A stretch of DNA of 64,000 nucleotides from Kiritimatiellia bacterium (GTDB taxonomy: Bacteria > Verrucomicrobiota > Kiritimatiellia > JAFGHX01): NCBI GenBank assembly GCA_016929905.1, contig JAFGHX010000074.1:1-64000 (forward strand). The letters run 5' to 3'. Both the position numbers and the translations under genes were made by a program. Below are positions 35,951 to 45,536 of this stretch, piece after piece. Below the pieces are notes generated by a model that worked only from the letters and a program-made list of their open reading frames with translations, was not told the origin of the DNA and did not search any database. Within the stretch, counting starts at the first letter, position 1. Each line of letters starts with the position of its first letter.

Positions 35951-37402
35951 ATGGCAAGACCTAACGTGCTCATCTTCATGACCGACCATCAGCGCGGCGA
36001 CACCGTACTGCCCGCCAGCCCGGCGAAGGCGCCCAATGTTGCCAAACTGCGGAAGCAAGGCGTCACGTTCAGTGAGACCTTTTGCCCCGCACCCCACTGC
36101 TGCCCTGCGCGGGCGACGTTCATGACCGGCCTGTATCCGGCGCAGCACGGGGTCTGGCACAACGTGAATGTCGCCAACGCCATCACCCGCGGCCTGGCCG
36201 AGGGCGTCCGGACGTGGTGCGAGGACTACGCGGACGCCGGCTACCGGATGTGGTACTCCGGCAAGTGGCACATCAGCATGACCGAATCTCCGGTCGACCG
36301 GGGCTGGCACGTGTGTCCCGGCACGTCCGGCGACTACTCGAAACAGAGGCCGGAGAACCGATGGGACGCCTACAAGACGCTTGCCCGCCAGCCGCCGCCC
36401 GCCTCGCGCGGCGAGGCCCAGATCCTGCGGCCCGGCTATCCTTCCTATACGATGTACGGAACGAACGACGGCAACCGGCACGACGTGAAGATCGTCGATG
36501 AAGCGATTGAGGCGATCGGCCGGCTCGGCACGGAGCAGACCGATCAGCCGTGGTGCGTCTTCGCGGGGTGCACCGGGCCCCACGACCCGTACTACGTGCC
36601 TCAGCGGTTCCTGGACATGTACGATCCCGACAAGATCGATCTCCCGCCGAGCTTCCACGACGAGATGCGCGACAAGCCCAACTTCTACCGCCGCACGCGC
36701 GATCTGTTCGACCAGCTCACCGAGCGCGAACACCGCGAGGGGATCCGCCACTATCTCGCGTACTGCACCTTCCTGGACGACCAGTTCGGCAGGCTCCTGG
36801 ACGCCCTGGACAGGACGGGCCAGGGCGAGAACACGATCGTCATGTACGTGGCCGATCACGGCGACTACATGGGCGAGCATGGCCTGTGGTGCAAGGGGGT
36901 CCCGTGCTTCCGCGGCGCGTATCACGTGCCGCTGATCGTCCGCTGGCCGAAGGGCATCGCACGGCCCGGCCGGACGGTGGACGAACTGGTGTCCCTGGCG
37001 GATGTGGCGCCGACTCTGCTCGAGGCCGCCGGCCTCGCCGTGACGCGGCCGTTCGTCGGCACGAGCCTCGTGCCGTTCTTCACCGACCGGCTGCCCGGCG
37101 AGTGGCGGGACGCCCTCTTCACGCAGACGAACGGCAACGAACTCTATGCCATCCAGCGCAGCGTGTTCACGAAGGAGTTGAAGTTCGTCTACAACGGCTT
37201 CGACTACGACGAACTGTACGACCTGCGCACCGATCCGCACGAGATCCGGAACGTCGTCGACAAGCCGGAATACGCGGCGGACGTCCGGCGGCTGATGCGC
37301 CGCATCTGGCAGTTCTCCCATCAGACGGGCGATACCTGCATCAATCCGTACATCATGGTGCGGTTCGCACAGTACGGGCCGGCCGAGGCGTTTGCGGAGT
37401 AG
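35951..37402 (+). CDS. Formylglycine-dependent sulfatase 2
   Basis: A 483-residue sulfatase. RPNVLIFMTDHQRGD holds the N-terminal metal aspartates; the activation motif is C50-C51-P52-A53-R54 in PHCCPARATFMTGLYP; ADHGDYMGEHGLW near residue 300 completes the metal site. A strong Shine-Dalgarno gaggaggga precedes the ATG at 35951. Similar in layout to the sulfatase at 2781. No clear signal peptide. It needs a formylglycine-generating enzyme not found here. Confidence 0.94.
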   Translation: MARPNVLIFMTDHQRGDTVLPASPAKAPNVAKLRKQGVTFSETFCPAPHCCPARATFMTGLYPAQHGVWHNVNVANAITRGLAEGVRTWCEDYADAGYRMWYSGKWHISMTESPVDRGWHVCPGTSGDYSKQRPENRWDAYKTLARQPPPASRGEAQILRPGYPSYTMYGTNDGNRHDVKIVDEAIEAIGRLGTEQTDQPWCVFAGCTGPHDPYYVPQRFLDMYDPDKIDLPPSFHDEMRDKPNFYRRTRDLFDQLTEREHREGIRHYLAYCTFLDDQFGRLLDALDRTGQGENTIVMYVADHGDYMGEHGLWCKGVPCFRGAYHVPLIVRWPKGIARPGRTVDELVSLADVAPTLLEAAGLAVTRPFVGTSLVPFFTDRLPGEWRDALFTQTNGNELYAIQRSVFTKELKFVYNGFDYDELYDLRTDPHEIRNVVDKPEYAADVRRLMRRIWQFSHQTGDTCINPYIMVRFAQYGPAEAFAE

Positions 37403-37491
37403 ACTCCGGCGCGACCGGCTGCGTCGCGGCCGCCCCGGTCTTCACGAACCGGGCTGGCCGCGCCTTCTGGATTCCGAACTCGTCCCTGAAT

Positions 37492-37890
37492 TCAATCGTT
37501 TCCGGGACGGAGGATGCAAAGAGCATCTCGATACGGGCTGGTCGGCGGCAGCCGCGCCGACAATCCGGCGTCCAGGGTGACGAGGCGACCGTCATGTTGG
37601 ATGGCCAACCCCAAGAGATAGGCGTCGGTGACCCGCCCGGCAGGGAAGGTGAGGTCAAGATGTTTGTGCATCACGATGCATAAGCATCATGTGGAGGGGG
37701 GCGTGTGCAGTTGATCTGTTCGCGAGGTGATGTCGTCCGGGCAGTGGCTCACACCCGAGAACACGTACTGAGTGAACGGCATTCGACTGGTAAACGCGAC
37801 CGGGGCAATCGTCTTGGTGCGCCTGACCTGCTCGACGTGCGGCTTGGATATGAAATGGCCTGTCCCGTGCCTCCCCGCAGGCCAACTCAT
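37492..37890 (-). pseudogene. Degraded PIN-domain (VapC-like) toxin gene
   Basis: The segment 37492-37674 reads GRVTDAYLLGLAIQHDGRLV and TLDAGLSARLP, which matches the C-terminal third of VapC PIN-domain ribonucleases, including the aspartate after T-D. Upstream on the same strand, 37687-37890 in another frame shows FSGVSHCPDDIT, which may be the middle part of the same protein, but a stop and frameshift break it and the N-terminal catalytic aspartate is not visible. No antitoxin gene was seen. The rest of the 534-bp gap 37403-37936 holds nothing else I can identify. Confidence 0.5.
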
Positions 37891-37936
37891 GGGGCCCTGG
37901 CTGCGTCGCGGACTGCCGTGGTGATACGCAGCGGTG

Positions 37937-40900
37937 TCACCTCTCCAAGCGTACCTCGCGTCCCGTCATCGCGAACAGGACGAGCGAGACGTCCAGCTTG
38001 TTCGCGTGCCGGGCGACGACCTTGGCGATCTCCTTCTCCGGGTGCGGGTTGACCCATTCCCATTGGAACAGGTGAACGTCGTTCCGGTTGTGGTCTTTCA
38101 GGGCCCAGACGTAGCGGTTCTCGAGCGTCGCGCGGTTGAGCGAGGCGGTGTCGAACCGCTTGATGTTCATGGTGAGCCGCAGCGGCAGCTTCTCCTCCGC
38201 GCCGTCGGCGTAGTGCACGATGTAGTCGCCGAGCGGCCAGCCGTAGGGCCAGCTGCGCCGCTTGACGCCCTGCGCGCGCTTGTCACGCGGGTCGTTGATA
38301 TAGGCGGCGTGCAGGAAGACGAGCGAGGCGAAACGCTTGCCGAGCGTCAACTCGACGGGCGCATCTTTCTCCCGCAGGATGATGCAGTTGTGGCGGCCGG
38401 ACCCGGCAAGCTGCATGGGGATCAGGCCGATCTCCTGCGTGCCGGCGGGCAGTTCGACGGGCGTCACGCCTTCTGGATAGTCGTCGGGCTTCACCTCGTG
38501 CAGGAACGTCTCGAACGCATGCGTCATCGCCCCGCTCAGGTCGAGCGGCGCGAACGAAGTGCCCGCAACCGGGTTCGGATGCACGGCGAACATCTGGCGC
38601 AGCGCGACAAGACGGCCGGACTCGATCTGGCGCGTGGTGCTTTCGCCGGAATCGTGCATGAGGCTCCAGGCGTAGTCGGCGCCGTGGAACATGCAGTACG
38701 CCGAAGTGAGCGAGTTGTATTCGTCTTTCAGGCCGTGCTTGTAGTTGCCCCAGGAGTACATGCCTTTGCCGTAGCCCTGGATCAGCGGCTTCTCCTCGTC
38801 GCTCGCGAGGAACATTCCGGTCGGGTTCACCCAGACGGGGAAGCCGCGTTCGGCGAAGTACTTCACGTGGCGCGGACTCCACGCGAGCATGATGACGTCC
38901 TTCGGGAAGCGGTCGATGATCGTGTAGACGTCGTACCGCTTCCCGTTGTGGTACGGCGTGAGCATGTCGTGGTACATCGCCAGGGTGATCCCGCGCTCCT
39001 TGAGCCAGCGATGCAGGTTCACGTGCAGGTCCAGGAACGCCTGGGCGCGGGTCTTGCCGTTGAGCAACTCGTCCGGCGTTTCGCCCGACTTGCGGTTGTG
39101 CCACCATTCGTCGCTCTTCGGGGTCAGATACTTGGGCTTGAGCGCCTCGATCACGTCGAGCATACAGTCGAGCATGAGCGGGTCGTGGCCCGGATGCGTG
39201 ATGTCGGCTTGCGAACTCCAGCCTTTCTCCCGCATCTCGGGGTGGTAGCCGACCAGCATCCACCAGGCGGCGTGCCCGCCGATCTGCCAGGCGGGCATGA
39301 GATCGACAAACCGGTCGCGGCAGAACTCGCCGAAGCGGGCCAGATCCTCCAGCGAGTAGAGTTTTTCGCTGCCGTTCATCTCCGTGCGGCGCTTGTACGT
39401 GACGTTGGCGGACAGGTCGATCATGAGCACATTCATCTTGTTCCCGGCCACGAACCGGTCGGTCCATTCCATGAGGTAGTCGATGCCCCATCGGTCGTGG
39501 ACGGGAGAGTTCCTAAACGTGCTCGCATGCTCGAGCCGGCACAGCCGGTGCGGCAGGTCCGGCCAGTCGAGGATGTCGACGCACGGGACGGGCATGCGTT
39601 CGGTGCGCGTCATCGGCTGTTTGAGGAGCTGGAGGAACGTGACGGTCCCGTAGTACAGGCCTGGTTCGTCGGCGCCCGTGATCACGGCCCGGCCGGGTTC
39701 GACCGTCAGGCGGTATCCCTCTCGCTGCAGAGGCGTTTCCTTGCCGTCGAACTCGGCCGCCGGCGCCAGGCGCAGAACGAGGCCGTGCGGCGGCAGCGGG
39801 CCGCTGTACGATTCCGTCGCAAGCCGCCGGCCGGTATAGCCGTAGAGCTGTTCGGCGAACAGCGCCGCGGTTCGCCGGGTCCTGGCCGAAGCCGTTGCCG
39901 GCAGGAACAGCGCGCCCTGTTCGCCTACGGCCAGTTCGCCCTTCTTCCACGTCAGCTTCTTCGGGCGCGGATTGAACAGCCGCTCGGCGAACAGGTCGCC
40001 GACATCGGCCCAGTTCTTGAAGTTGACCGCAAACACCCGCGCGTCGTCCCGCGCGTTCAGCAGCGTGAGGTAGAAGGTGTAGGTGCTGTTGCGGTTGTCG
40101 GCCGGTCCCATCCTGAACATCCGGTGCAATTCGCCGCCTGCCGGCACCGCCACCCGTTCTTCCTCGACCTGCTCGGTCGCACCCTGGATCGTCCATTGCG
40201 CGCGGTAGGTGCCGGGCGTGAACCCGGTCAGCGCGCAGTCGATATGGAAATCGGACGTCTTGTCCTCGCCGTCGATGCGGCGGATCTCCTTCACCGCAAT
40301 CTCGCCCGGCCCGAACGGCTGCTTGTTGAAGACGAGCAGGCCGAAGTTCCCGGCGTCGGGGAACCTGCCCGTCCGGCTCCAGACCACCGTACGCAGGCCT
40401 TTTTCCTTCCGGTCCCGGTAGGACTGGGCGATCTGGAACTCCATGTGGCGCTGCTTGCCCGGGTCGACGTTCAGATCGTAAAGCGGGAACGCGAATTCGC
40501 CGGTCCACTTCCCGCCGGCGTAGGCCATCCGTTTCTCGTGATGCAGGCCTTGTCCCCTGTCGCCGTTCACGGCGTCGAAGATGGCGCCCTGCGCATTCAC
40601 GACCCATTGGATCTGGAGCGTGTGCTCGGCCCGGGAACGAAAGAAGAATTCCTGTGCCTCGTCCTGGAAGACGGGGCCGTCCGCCTGACGGATCCTGGCC
40701 AGCGGCGGAGTCGGGAATGTGGATTCCGTGGCGATGTAGAGGTTCCTGGCGTCGTACGCGATGCGTACGGCGTACGGCGACTCGCGGGCGGGAACCTCCG
40801 GGCCGCCGTGGTAGTAAAGGCTCTCCAGCGGCCGGCAGGCGGACCACGTCTTCTCGGTCCGTGCGGCGTCGAGCGTGATGTCGTCCCGGATCGGCAGGAT

Positions 40901-41539
40901 CTCGTGCGCCCGCTTGACGTTGCCCGCATGCAGGAGCCGGGCGCGCTGCGCCTTTTCCGCCTGCTTCATAATGATCCGTTTGAGCCAGTACCTGAGCGGA
41001 TTGCCCTTTCCGGAGGCGTCGGCGGTGAGCATCACGTAGTCCAGCTTCTCCCAATCGATCGGGGCCTTGGCCCGCCGGAACCCGCCGGCGAGCGGGTACT
41101 CTTTGGTGCCCTGCTCGAGCGTGACCGTGTACGAGGTCTGGGTGCCGTCGGAAAAGTGCGCCGTGAGACCGAGCTTGCCGAAGTCGTCTCTATCGTAGCC
41201 GGCGGTCACGGCCAATCCGTCGTACCGCATGCCGTCGGCCGGCGGGGGGATGGCGGCGAAATAGGTTGTGGAGCAGGCCAGGCCCTGCCGGCCCTCGAAC
41301 GAGAATTCGGCGAATGGCGCGCCGCCCCGCTCGACGAGGCGCGCCTGCGGCGTGAGGTCGCTGCCCTTGCGCCAACCGGCGGTGTAGTTCCGGGTGTGGC
41401 CCAGTCCGTGCCGGGCGGCATCGTACAGGACAAGCGCGTCGCCTTCGCGTTGCGGCGCGATCTTCGCCGGGCCGGCCGCCGCGATGGCGGGCAGCATCGC
41501 GAGGTACAGAATGCGGGTCGGGTGAATCGAGGCCGTCAT
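37937..41539 (-). CDS. Large exported GH20-like glycoside hydrolase with a CBM9-like domain
   Basis: A 1200-residue secreted protein. A signal peptide spans residues 1-22 (ILYLAMLPAIAAAGPA). Residues about 240-400 look like a CBM9/DOMON-type carbohydrate-binding sandwich. A GH20b-like N-domain follows (LPATASARTRRTAALFAEQL, VITGADEPGLYYGTVTFLQLL), then a TIM barrel starting VDILDWPDLPHRLCRLE with KSDEWWHN as the likely aspartate-glutamate catalytic pair of beta-N-acetylhexosaminidases. A C-terminal beta domain ends it. The start is set by ggaggaga before ATG 41539. Probably releases terminal sugars from glycans in the periplasm or outside. The regulator gene upstream on the same strand may control it. 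Confidence 0.75.
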   Translation of the reverse strand: MTASIHPTRILYLAMLPAIAAAGPAKIAPQREGDALVLYDAARHGLGHTRNYTAGWRKGSDLTPQARLVERGGAPFAEFSFEGRQGLACSTTYFAAIPPPADGMRYDGLAVTAGYDRDDFGKLGLTAHFSDGTQTSYTVTLEQGTKEYPLAGGFRRAKAPIDWEKLDYVMLTADASGKGNPLRYWLKRIIMKQAEKAQRARLLHAGNVKRAHEILPIRDDITLDAARTEKTWSACRPLESLYYHGGPEVPARESPYAVRIAYDARNLYIATESTFPTPPLARIRQADGPVFQDEAQEFFFRSRAEHTLQIQWVVNAQGAIFDAVNGDRGQGLHHEKRMAYAGGKWTGEFAFPLYDLNVDPGKQRHMEFQIAQSYRDRKEKGLRTVVWSRTGRFPDAGNFGLLVFNKQPFGPGEIAVKEIRRIDGEDKTSDFHIDCALTGFTPGTYRAQWTIQGATEQVEEERVAVPAGGELHRMFRMGPADNRNSTYTFYLTLLNARDDARVFAVNFKNWADVGDLFAERLFNPRPKKLTWKKGELAVGEQGALFLPATASARTRRTAALFAEQLYGYTGRRLATESYSGPLPPHGLVLRLAPAAEFDGKETPLQREGYRLTVEPGRAVITGADEPGLYYGTVTFLQLLKQPMTRTERMPVPCVDILDWPDLPHRLCRLEHASTFRNSPVHDRWGIDYLMEWTDRFVAGNKMNVLMIDLSANVTYKRRTEMNGSEKLYSLEDLARFGEFCRDRFVDLMPAWQIGGHAAWWMLVGYHPEMREKGWSSQADITHPGHDPLMLDCMLDVIEALKPKYLTPKSDEWWHNRKSGETPDELLNGKTRAQAFLDLHVNLHRWLKERGITLAMYHDMLTPYHNGKRYDVYTIIDRFPKDVIMLAWSPRHVKYFAERGFPVWVNPTGMFLASDEEKPLIQGYGKGMYSWGNYKHGLKDEYNSLTSAYCMFHGADYAWSLMHDSGESTTRQIESGRLVALRQMFAVHPNPVAGTSFAPLDLSGAMTHAFETFLHEVKPDDYPEGVTPVELPAGTQEIGLIPMQLAGSGRHNCIILREKDAPVELTLGKRFASLVFLHAAYINDPRDKRAQGVKRRSWPYGWPLGDYIVHYADGAEEKLPLRLTMNIKRFDTASLNRATLENRYVWALKDHNRNDVHLFQWEWVNPHPEKEIAKVVARHANKLDVSLVLFAMTGREVRLER

Positions 41540-41641
41540 GGTCTCCTCCTGGATTGTGCGTGGGTTGTGCGTGTCACCGTGACGTATGGCTGGACCGCCC
41601 GTCGGACGAAGCGGTCTCATGGCGATTGACCTAACGCGCGG

Positions 41642-42751
41642 CTATCTGAGCGAATCGAGGATGGGCTTCACCACCACCCTCGGATTCCCGGTCCGCTCGC
41701 CTCGAACGATTCGATTCAACAACCGAACCGAGCGACGTCCCATCTCCAGGACCGGATGGCCGAGCGTGGGGATCGGGAAGGCGCCTTTGTCGGGCGCGTC
41801 CCGGTAGCCGACCAGCACAATCGGCTTGCCGGGCGGCAGTCCCCGCGCCCGCAGCGCTTCGATCGCCCCCCGGATGGCGTTGTCGCCGAACAGCACCATG
41901 CCGTCCGGCGGCTCGCGCATCGCCAGCAAATCGGCCATCAGCGCCTGCGCGGTCTCCGCCGTGTAGTCCGTGCGGCGAATGCAGCGCTCCTGAACCCGTC
42001 CGAAATCGGTACCCATCGCCTGGCGCATGCCCTCCAGCACGCGGTCGGCCAGATGCGTGCGCGGATCGCCGCTTTCCCTTCTCAGCCCCAGTATGGCGCC
42101 GATTCGGCGGCAGTCCTTCCGCACCAGATACTGCCCGAACCGCCGCCCGACACTCCAGTCGTCGCTCAAGACAGTAGGCGGCTTGATGTCGCGATATTCG
42201 GTGCTCACCATGACGAAAAGCACGCCGCTTTCGGTCAGATGCCGCACCTCGTCCTGCGGAATGGCCGGGCAGACGATCAGTCCCGCGCGGTCGCCGGCCG
42301 AAGGCAGGGCGCGGGGGCCGGCTCCCTGCAAGGACCGGCCGTGCGTCATGAAGACCTGCAGCGCGGCTCCGCTTCGCTGCACCTCCTGTTCGACGCCCAA
42401 CATGAACTGAGAGAAGAACTGATGCGTCAACGCACTCACGTCCGACATCGCCACAGAGACCGTCTGCCGAACGGTCCCCGCTACGAACGTGCCTCGCCCG
42501 CGATGCCGGGAGAGATACCCTTCCTTGACCAGCTCGCGCAGAGCCTGGATGACCGTGATCTGGCTCACACCCAGCGCCTTGGACAGCTCGATCTCCGGCG
42601 GCACTCGGTCGCCGGGGCCCAGGTGTTCCTGCTCGATCTCGGCCAGAAGCGCCTGTTTGATCTGACGGTACAGAGGCAGAGGGCTGTTCCGATTCACGGC
42701 CAGCGCGCGCAACGCGCCTTCCGCCAGCGGGCGACCCGGTTGATTTCGCAT
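41642..42751 (-). CDS. GntR/LacI-hybrid transcriptional regulator
   Basis: A 369-residue repressor-like protein with an N-terminal GntR winged helix (PLYRQIKQALLAEIEQEHLG, LGVSQITVIQALRELVKEGY, residues about 24-95) and a C-terminal periplasmic-binding-protein-like effector domain (from about 100; DRAGLIVCPAIPQ, VLSDDWSVGRRFGQYLV, DGMVLFGDNAIRGAIEALRARG). This AraR-like architecture senses sugars. It lies 102 bp upstream of the GH20-like gene on the same strand, so that enzyme is a likely target. An AT-rich palindrome immediately before its ATG may be its own operator. Confidence 0.9.
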   Translation of the reverse strand: MRNQPGRPLAEGALRALAVNRNSPLPLYRQIKQALLAEIEQEHLGPGDRVPPEIELSKALGVSQITVIQALRELVKEGYLSRHRGRGTFVAGTVRQTVSVAMSDVSALTHQFFSQFMLGVEQEVQRSGAALQVFMTHGRSLQGAGPRALPSAGDRAGLIVCPAIPQDEVRHLTESGVLFVMVSTEYRDIKPPTVLSDDWSVGRRFGQYLVRKDCRRIGAILGLRRESGDPRTHLADRVLEGMRQAMGTDFGRVQERCIRRTDYTAETAQALMADLLAMREPPDGMVLFGDNAIRGAIEALRARGLPPGKPIVLVGYRDAPDKGAFPIPTLGHPVLEMGRRSVRLLNRIVRGERTGNPRVVVKPILDSLR

Positions 42752-42800
42752 ATTAATATATCAATTACACACCGCAACGCATTCGTCAAGGAGATTGACG
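42752..42800 (-). promoter_or_regulatory. Promoter/operator region of the GntR/LacI-hybrid regulator
   Basis: ATTAATATATCAAT (42752-42765) is an imperfect palindrome touching the start codon. Further upstream CGTCAA (42784-42789) and TTGACG (42795-42800) form a perfect inverted repeat around GGAGA; the copy reading TTGACG on the - strand could be the -35 box (with ATTGAT about 18 bp on). The layout suits autoregulation. Confidence 0.45.
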
Positions 42801-42867
42801 GACCGACGCGGCGCCGGAAAGCACGAGGGCGGGAATTTCGTGACGGGCCTCGGCGGCCGCATGGTAG

Positions 42868-42937
42868 AGGAGCCGCCCCGGCTCTTCCTCCCGGCGGCAC
42901 TCCGTGCTGCCGGGAGGAGTCCGGGCCTTTAGCCCGG
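42868..42937. repeat. Cluster of three intergenic hairpins
   Basis: Stem 1 pairs GAGGAGCCG with CGGCTCTTC (42868-42886). Stem 2 has arms CCTCCCGGC (42887-42895) and GCCGGGAGG (42909-42917) and continues inward as GCAC/GTGC to a 3-base loop. Stem 3 pairs CCGGGC (42921-42926) with GCCCGG (42932-42937). This is part of the 597-bp non-coding region 42752-43348, in which I see no gene. Confidence 0.6.
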
Positions 42938-43000
42938 TGGAAGCGGCGCGCCTTCTTCGCCCCGCGGCTACGGCGCGCCGGGCACGCCGCCTCCACCGTC

Positions 43001-43348
43001 AAGTCTCAGTCTGTCAACGCCCCCGGTGCGCTGCGCGGCGCCGGACATAACGGGGTCGCAAGCTTGGTTCTCACACGGGCGGACAGGCTGTCCGCTTTGT
43101 GGATTCCCCGTGGGACGGGCTTTCCAGCCCGTCCCCATTTACCGCCGGCTCTCGATTGCGCGGGACGGGCTGGAAAGCCCGTCCTACAGTCCGGACCACT
43201 TTGTCTCGTCACGGCCAGACAGGGTGTACGCTCTGTGGGACGCCCGCCGCTGCGGCGGGGGAGGGGGCAAGCCGCGCGCGCCGTAGCCTTGGGCGAAGGT
43301 GCGTTCGCGAGTGAGTTCTCGAGCAAGTTCTCGAGGAAGCCTCGAGAA
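43001..43348. repeat. Composite interspersed repeat, copy 1
   Basis: Shares with 60870-61036 the 9-mer AAGTCTCAG and, at the same 19-bp offset, a 30-bp block (43020-43049, 28 of 30 bases identical to 60889-60918), then CACGGGCGGACAGGCTG (43074-43090). It also holds two mirror-image hairpins (GGACGGGCT/AGCCCGTCC at 43113-43134 and 43163-43184) and a second diverged copy of the CACGG-GACAGG block at 43210. It ends in a 12-bp tandem array (43313-43348, consensus AAGTTCTCGAGC) directly against the stop codon of the creatininase-like gene. Confidence 0.75.
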
Positions 43349-44092
43349 TCAATAACCCTGGTGCCGGTCCGCCAGTTCGAGCAGTTCGGAGAGCGCGGCG
43401 GCGGCTCCGTTCACGAGCGCCTCGATGAAGGCTTTGCCCTTTTCGGCCGTGGCGAGGCTGGGGTGCCCGGCGTGGCCTTCGCCGCCGGAGAGGGTCTTCA
43501 TGGAGTGCATGTCCTGCCAGGCGGGGTTGAACGGCACGGGGTTGTCGCGCCTCTGTTCGCCCACGCAGTCCGGCTCGAGCGCCAGCATCATGGATGTCTC
43601 GATTTCGCCCGCGTGGATTTCGAAGCCGTTGGCGAATCCCGCGCAGGCCTTCTCGGGCACGTGTTCGAAGGGATCCAGGTAGAGGAGGCGCGTCTCGCCG
43701 GTCTCGTAATTGAGCTCCCGCACGACGGGCTTCAGGATGAAATTGCCGCCGTGCCACGGCATGACGACGAGGCGGCGGATGCCGGCCCGATAGAGCGACG
43801 CGGACGCGTCGCGAACGATGCCGCGGATGGTCATCGGGGTGAAGCTGACGGTTCCGCCGAACCCCGAGTTCTCCTCCGAGGAAGACATCGGCAGTGTCGG
43901 CAGCAGATAGGCGGCGCCCGGCCTGTCGACCTTGTCGAGGATGCGCGGGGTAAGCGCCTCCGCGATGAGGGTGTCTGTCAAGAGGGGCAGGTGCCGGGAA
44001 TGTTGTTCGGTGGCGCCGATCGGCAAGACGGCCAGTTTCGGTTTGGGCGGCGTGAAGGCGAATGCCGATTCTCGGGCTGTCATGACTCTCAT
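43349..44092 (-). CDS. Creatininase-family amidohydrolase
   Basis: A 247-residue metal-dependent amidohydrolase of the creatininase superfamily. Metal-site motifs: GATEQHSRHLPLLTD (27-40, with E29, H31, H34 and D40), WHGGNF (H114) and HAGEIETS (160-167). Family members open cyclic amides such as creatinine or formamidopyrimidines; the substrate here is unknown. ATG at 44092 chosen with ggggag upstream; the frame is open a little further. It is divergent from the MFS transporter gene, which could import its substrate. Confidence 0.88.
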   Translation of the reverse strand: MRVMTARESAFAFTPPKPKLAVLPIGATEQHSRHLPLLTDTLIAEALTPRILDKVDRPGAAYLLPTLPMSSSEENSGFGGTVSFTPMTIRGIVRDASASLYRAGIRRLVVMPWHGGNFILKPVVRELNYETGETRLLYLDPFEHVPEKACAGFANGFEIHAGEIETSMMLALEPDCVGEQRRDNPVPFNPAWQDMHSMKTLSGGEGHAGHPSLATAEKGKAFIEALVNGAAAALSELLELADRHQGY

Positions 44093-44285
44093 GTCCGTCT
44101 CCCCGCGCTGCGCGCGCGTTGTGCGGTTAGGGGTTGCTCGGTTGCTGCCCGGCACGGGCAATGCTGTGACCTATCGGAAGGGCGATTGTGGGCGAAACCG
44201 CCGTCATGTTCAACACTTTTCGCAACCGTCTGCTGCTATCTTCCGCTCTTCCATCTTCACCGGGAAAGGTGTATGTCTGGTACGC

Positions 44286-45536
44286 ATGAGGGTGCGACTG
44301 CCAGCGGTGCTGCGGGAGATCGGCCGTTATCCGGCCCCGATCTGGGCGATTTTCGCCGGATGGGTGATCGGGATACTCGGCCGGGCCATGATTATTCCGT
44401 TCCTGGCTCTCTTCTTCCACAACACGCTGAAGATATCCATGGCGACGGTGGCGACTATCTATCTGTTGATGGGCGTGGCGCGCACGGTGGGCCGGCTGGC
44501 GTCGGGGTTCGTGATCGACCATCTCGGATGCCGGCGTGTCCTGTACATCCCGCCGCTGCTGCGGGCGTGCGCGTTCTTCGGGTTGGCCTGGTGCGTGCAT
44601 GTGCGGGCGCCGGTCTGGGTGATGGTCGCGCTGTTGTGCGCGACGGATTTCCTGCGCGCCTTCTTCTCCTCGGCCAGCGACACGTACGTGGCGGACGTCA
44701 CCCCGGCCGAGGACCGCCCGCATGTCTACGGGTTCCTCCGGATCGGGCTGAACCTGGGCTGGATGATCGGGCCGGCGATCGGCGCGTTCCTGGCGCGTAC
44801 GCCGTTCAGCCTGCTGTTCGCTCTGACCGGCGGCTGCGTGCTGCTCCTGTCGCCGCTGACGTTCCTGCTCTGCCCGGAGACCCGGCACGACGCGCGGCAC
44901 AAGATACACAAGCACGACGGCGCGCTGGGGATCTTCGGCTTCCGCGACGTCTGGCGCAACAAGACCTTCACGGCGCATTGCCTGTTCAGCATCTGTCACT
45001 TCGTTCTCACGGCCCAGCTCGTCTCCACGCTGTCGGTCTATGCCATCAATGTGATCGGGATCACGCGCGTGCAGCTCGGTTGGACGTACACGCTGAACGG
45101 ATTGCTGGTCATCGTGTTCCAGATCCCGGTCAACGCCTGGTTGGCGCGCGTCTCGCTCGGCAGGCGTCTGGTCGTGGCGGCGGCGGTCTACGCGTGCGGC
45201 TACTTCGCGATCGCGTTCGTGCCGAACTGGTCCTGGCTGCTGGTCACCATTCTGCTGATCAGCTTCTCGGAGATGGCGGCGGAGCCGGCGGTCGTGACGG
45301 TCGTCAGCCGGCTCGCGCCCCAGGCGCTGCTCGGCCGGTTCATGGGCGTCTATGGCTTCGCGCGCGAAACCGGCTATTCGCTCGGGCAATACTACGGCGG
45401 GTGGCTGTACCACGGGTTCTCCGCCTGGCCGGCCGTGCTGTGGGGCGGCGCGGCGGCGTTCGGGCTGGTCGCGGCCGCCGGCTTCGCGGCGTTGCGCAAG
45501 CCGGTGCTGCGCGAAGAGGGAGGAAGGCACGCATGA
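44286..45536 (+). CDS. Major facilitator superfamily transporter
   Basis: A 416-residue inner-membrane protein with about 12 hydrophobic segments and the loop motif after helix 2 (GRLASGFVIDHLGCRRVL), a form of the MFS G-x-x-x-D-R/G-R-R signature. The central loop (PETRHDARHKIHKHDG) separates two six-helix halves. The ATG at 44286 has no close Shine-Dalgarno, so the start is uncertain. It overlaps the phosphatase gene by 4 bases (ATGA). Substrate unknown; context suggests sugar or amide uptake. Confidence 0.88.
   Translation: MRVRLPAVLREIGRYPAPIWAIFAGWVIGILGRAMIIPFLALFFHNTLKISMATVATIYLLMGVARTVGRLASGFVIDHLGCRRVLYIPPLLRACAFFGLAWCVHVRAPVWVMVALLCATDFLRAFFSSASDTYVADVTPAEDRPHVYGFLRIGLNLGWMIGPAIGAFLARTPFSLLFALTGGCVLLLSPLTFLLCPETRHDARHKIHKHDGALGIFGFRDVWRNKTFTAHCLFSICHFVLTAQLVSTLSVYAINVIGITRVQLGWTYTLNGLLVIVFQIPVNAWLARVSLGRRLVVAAAVYACGYFAIAFVPNWSWLLVTILLISFSEMAAEPAVVTVVSRLAPQALLGRFMGVYGFARETGYSLGQYYGGWLYHGFSAWPAVLWGGAAAFGLVAAAGFAALRKPVLREEGGRHA

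Noticed and set aside
37934..41629. A 1231-codon + strand ORF over the GH20-like gene
   Set aside because: Antisense shadow; the - strand frame has a signal peptide, ribosome site and glycosidase motifs.
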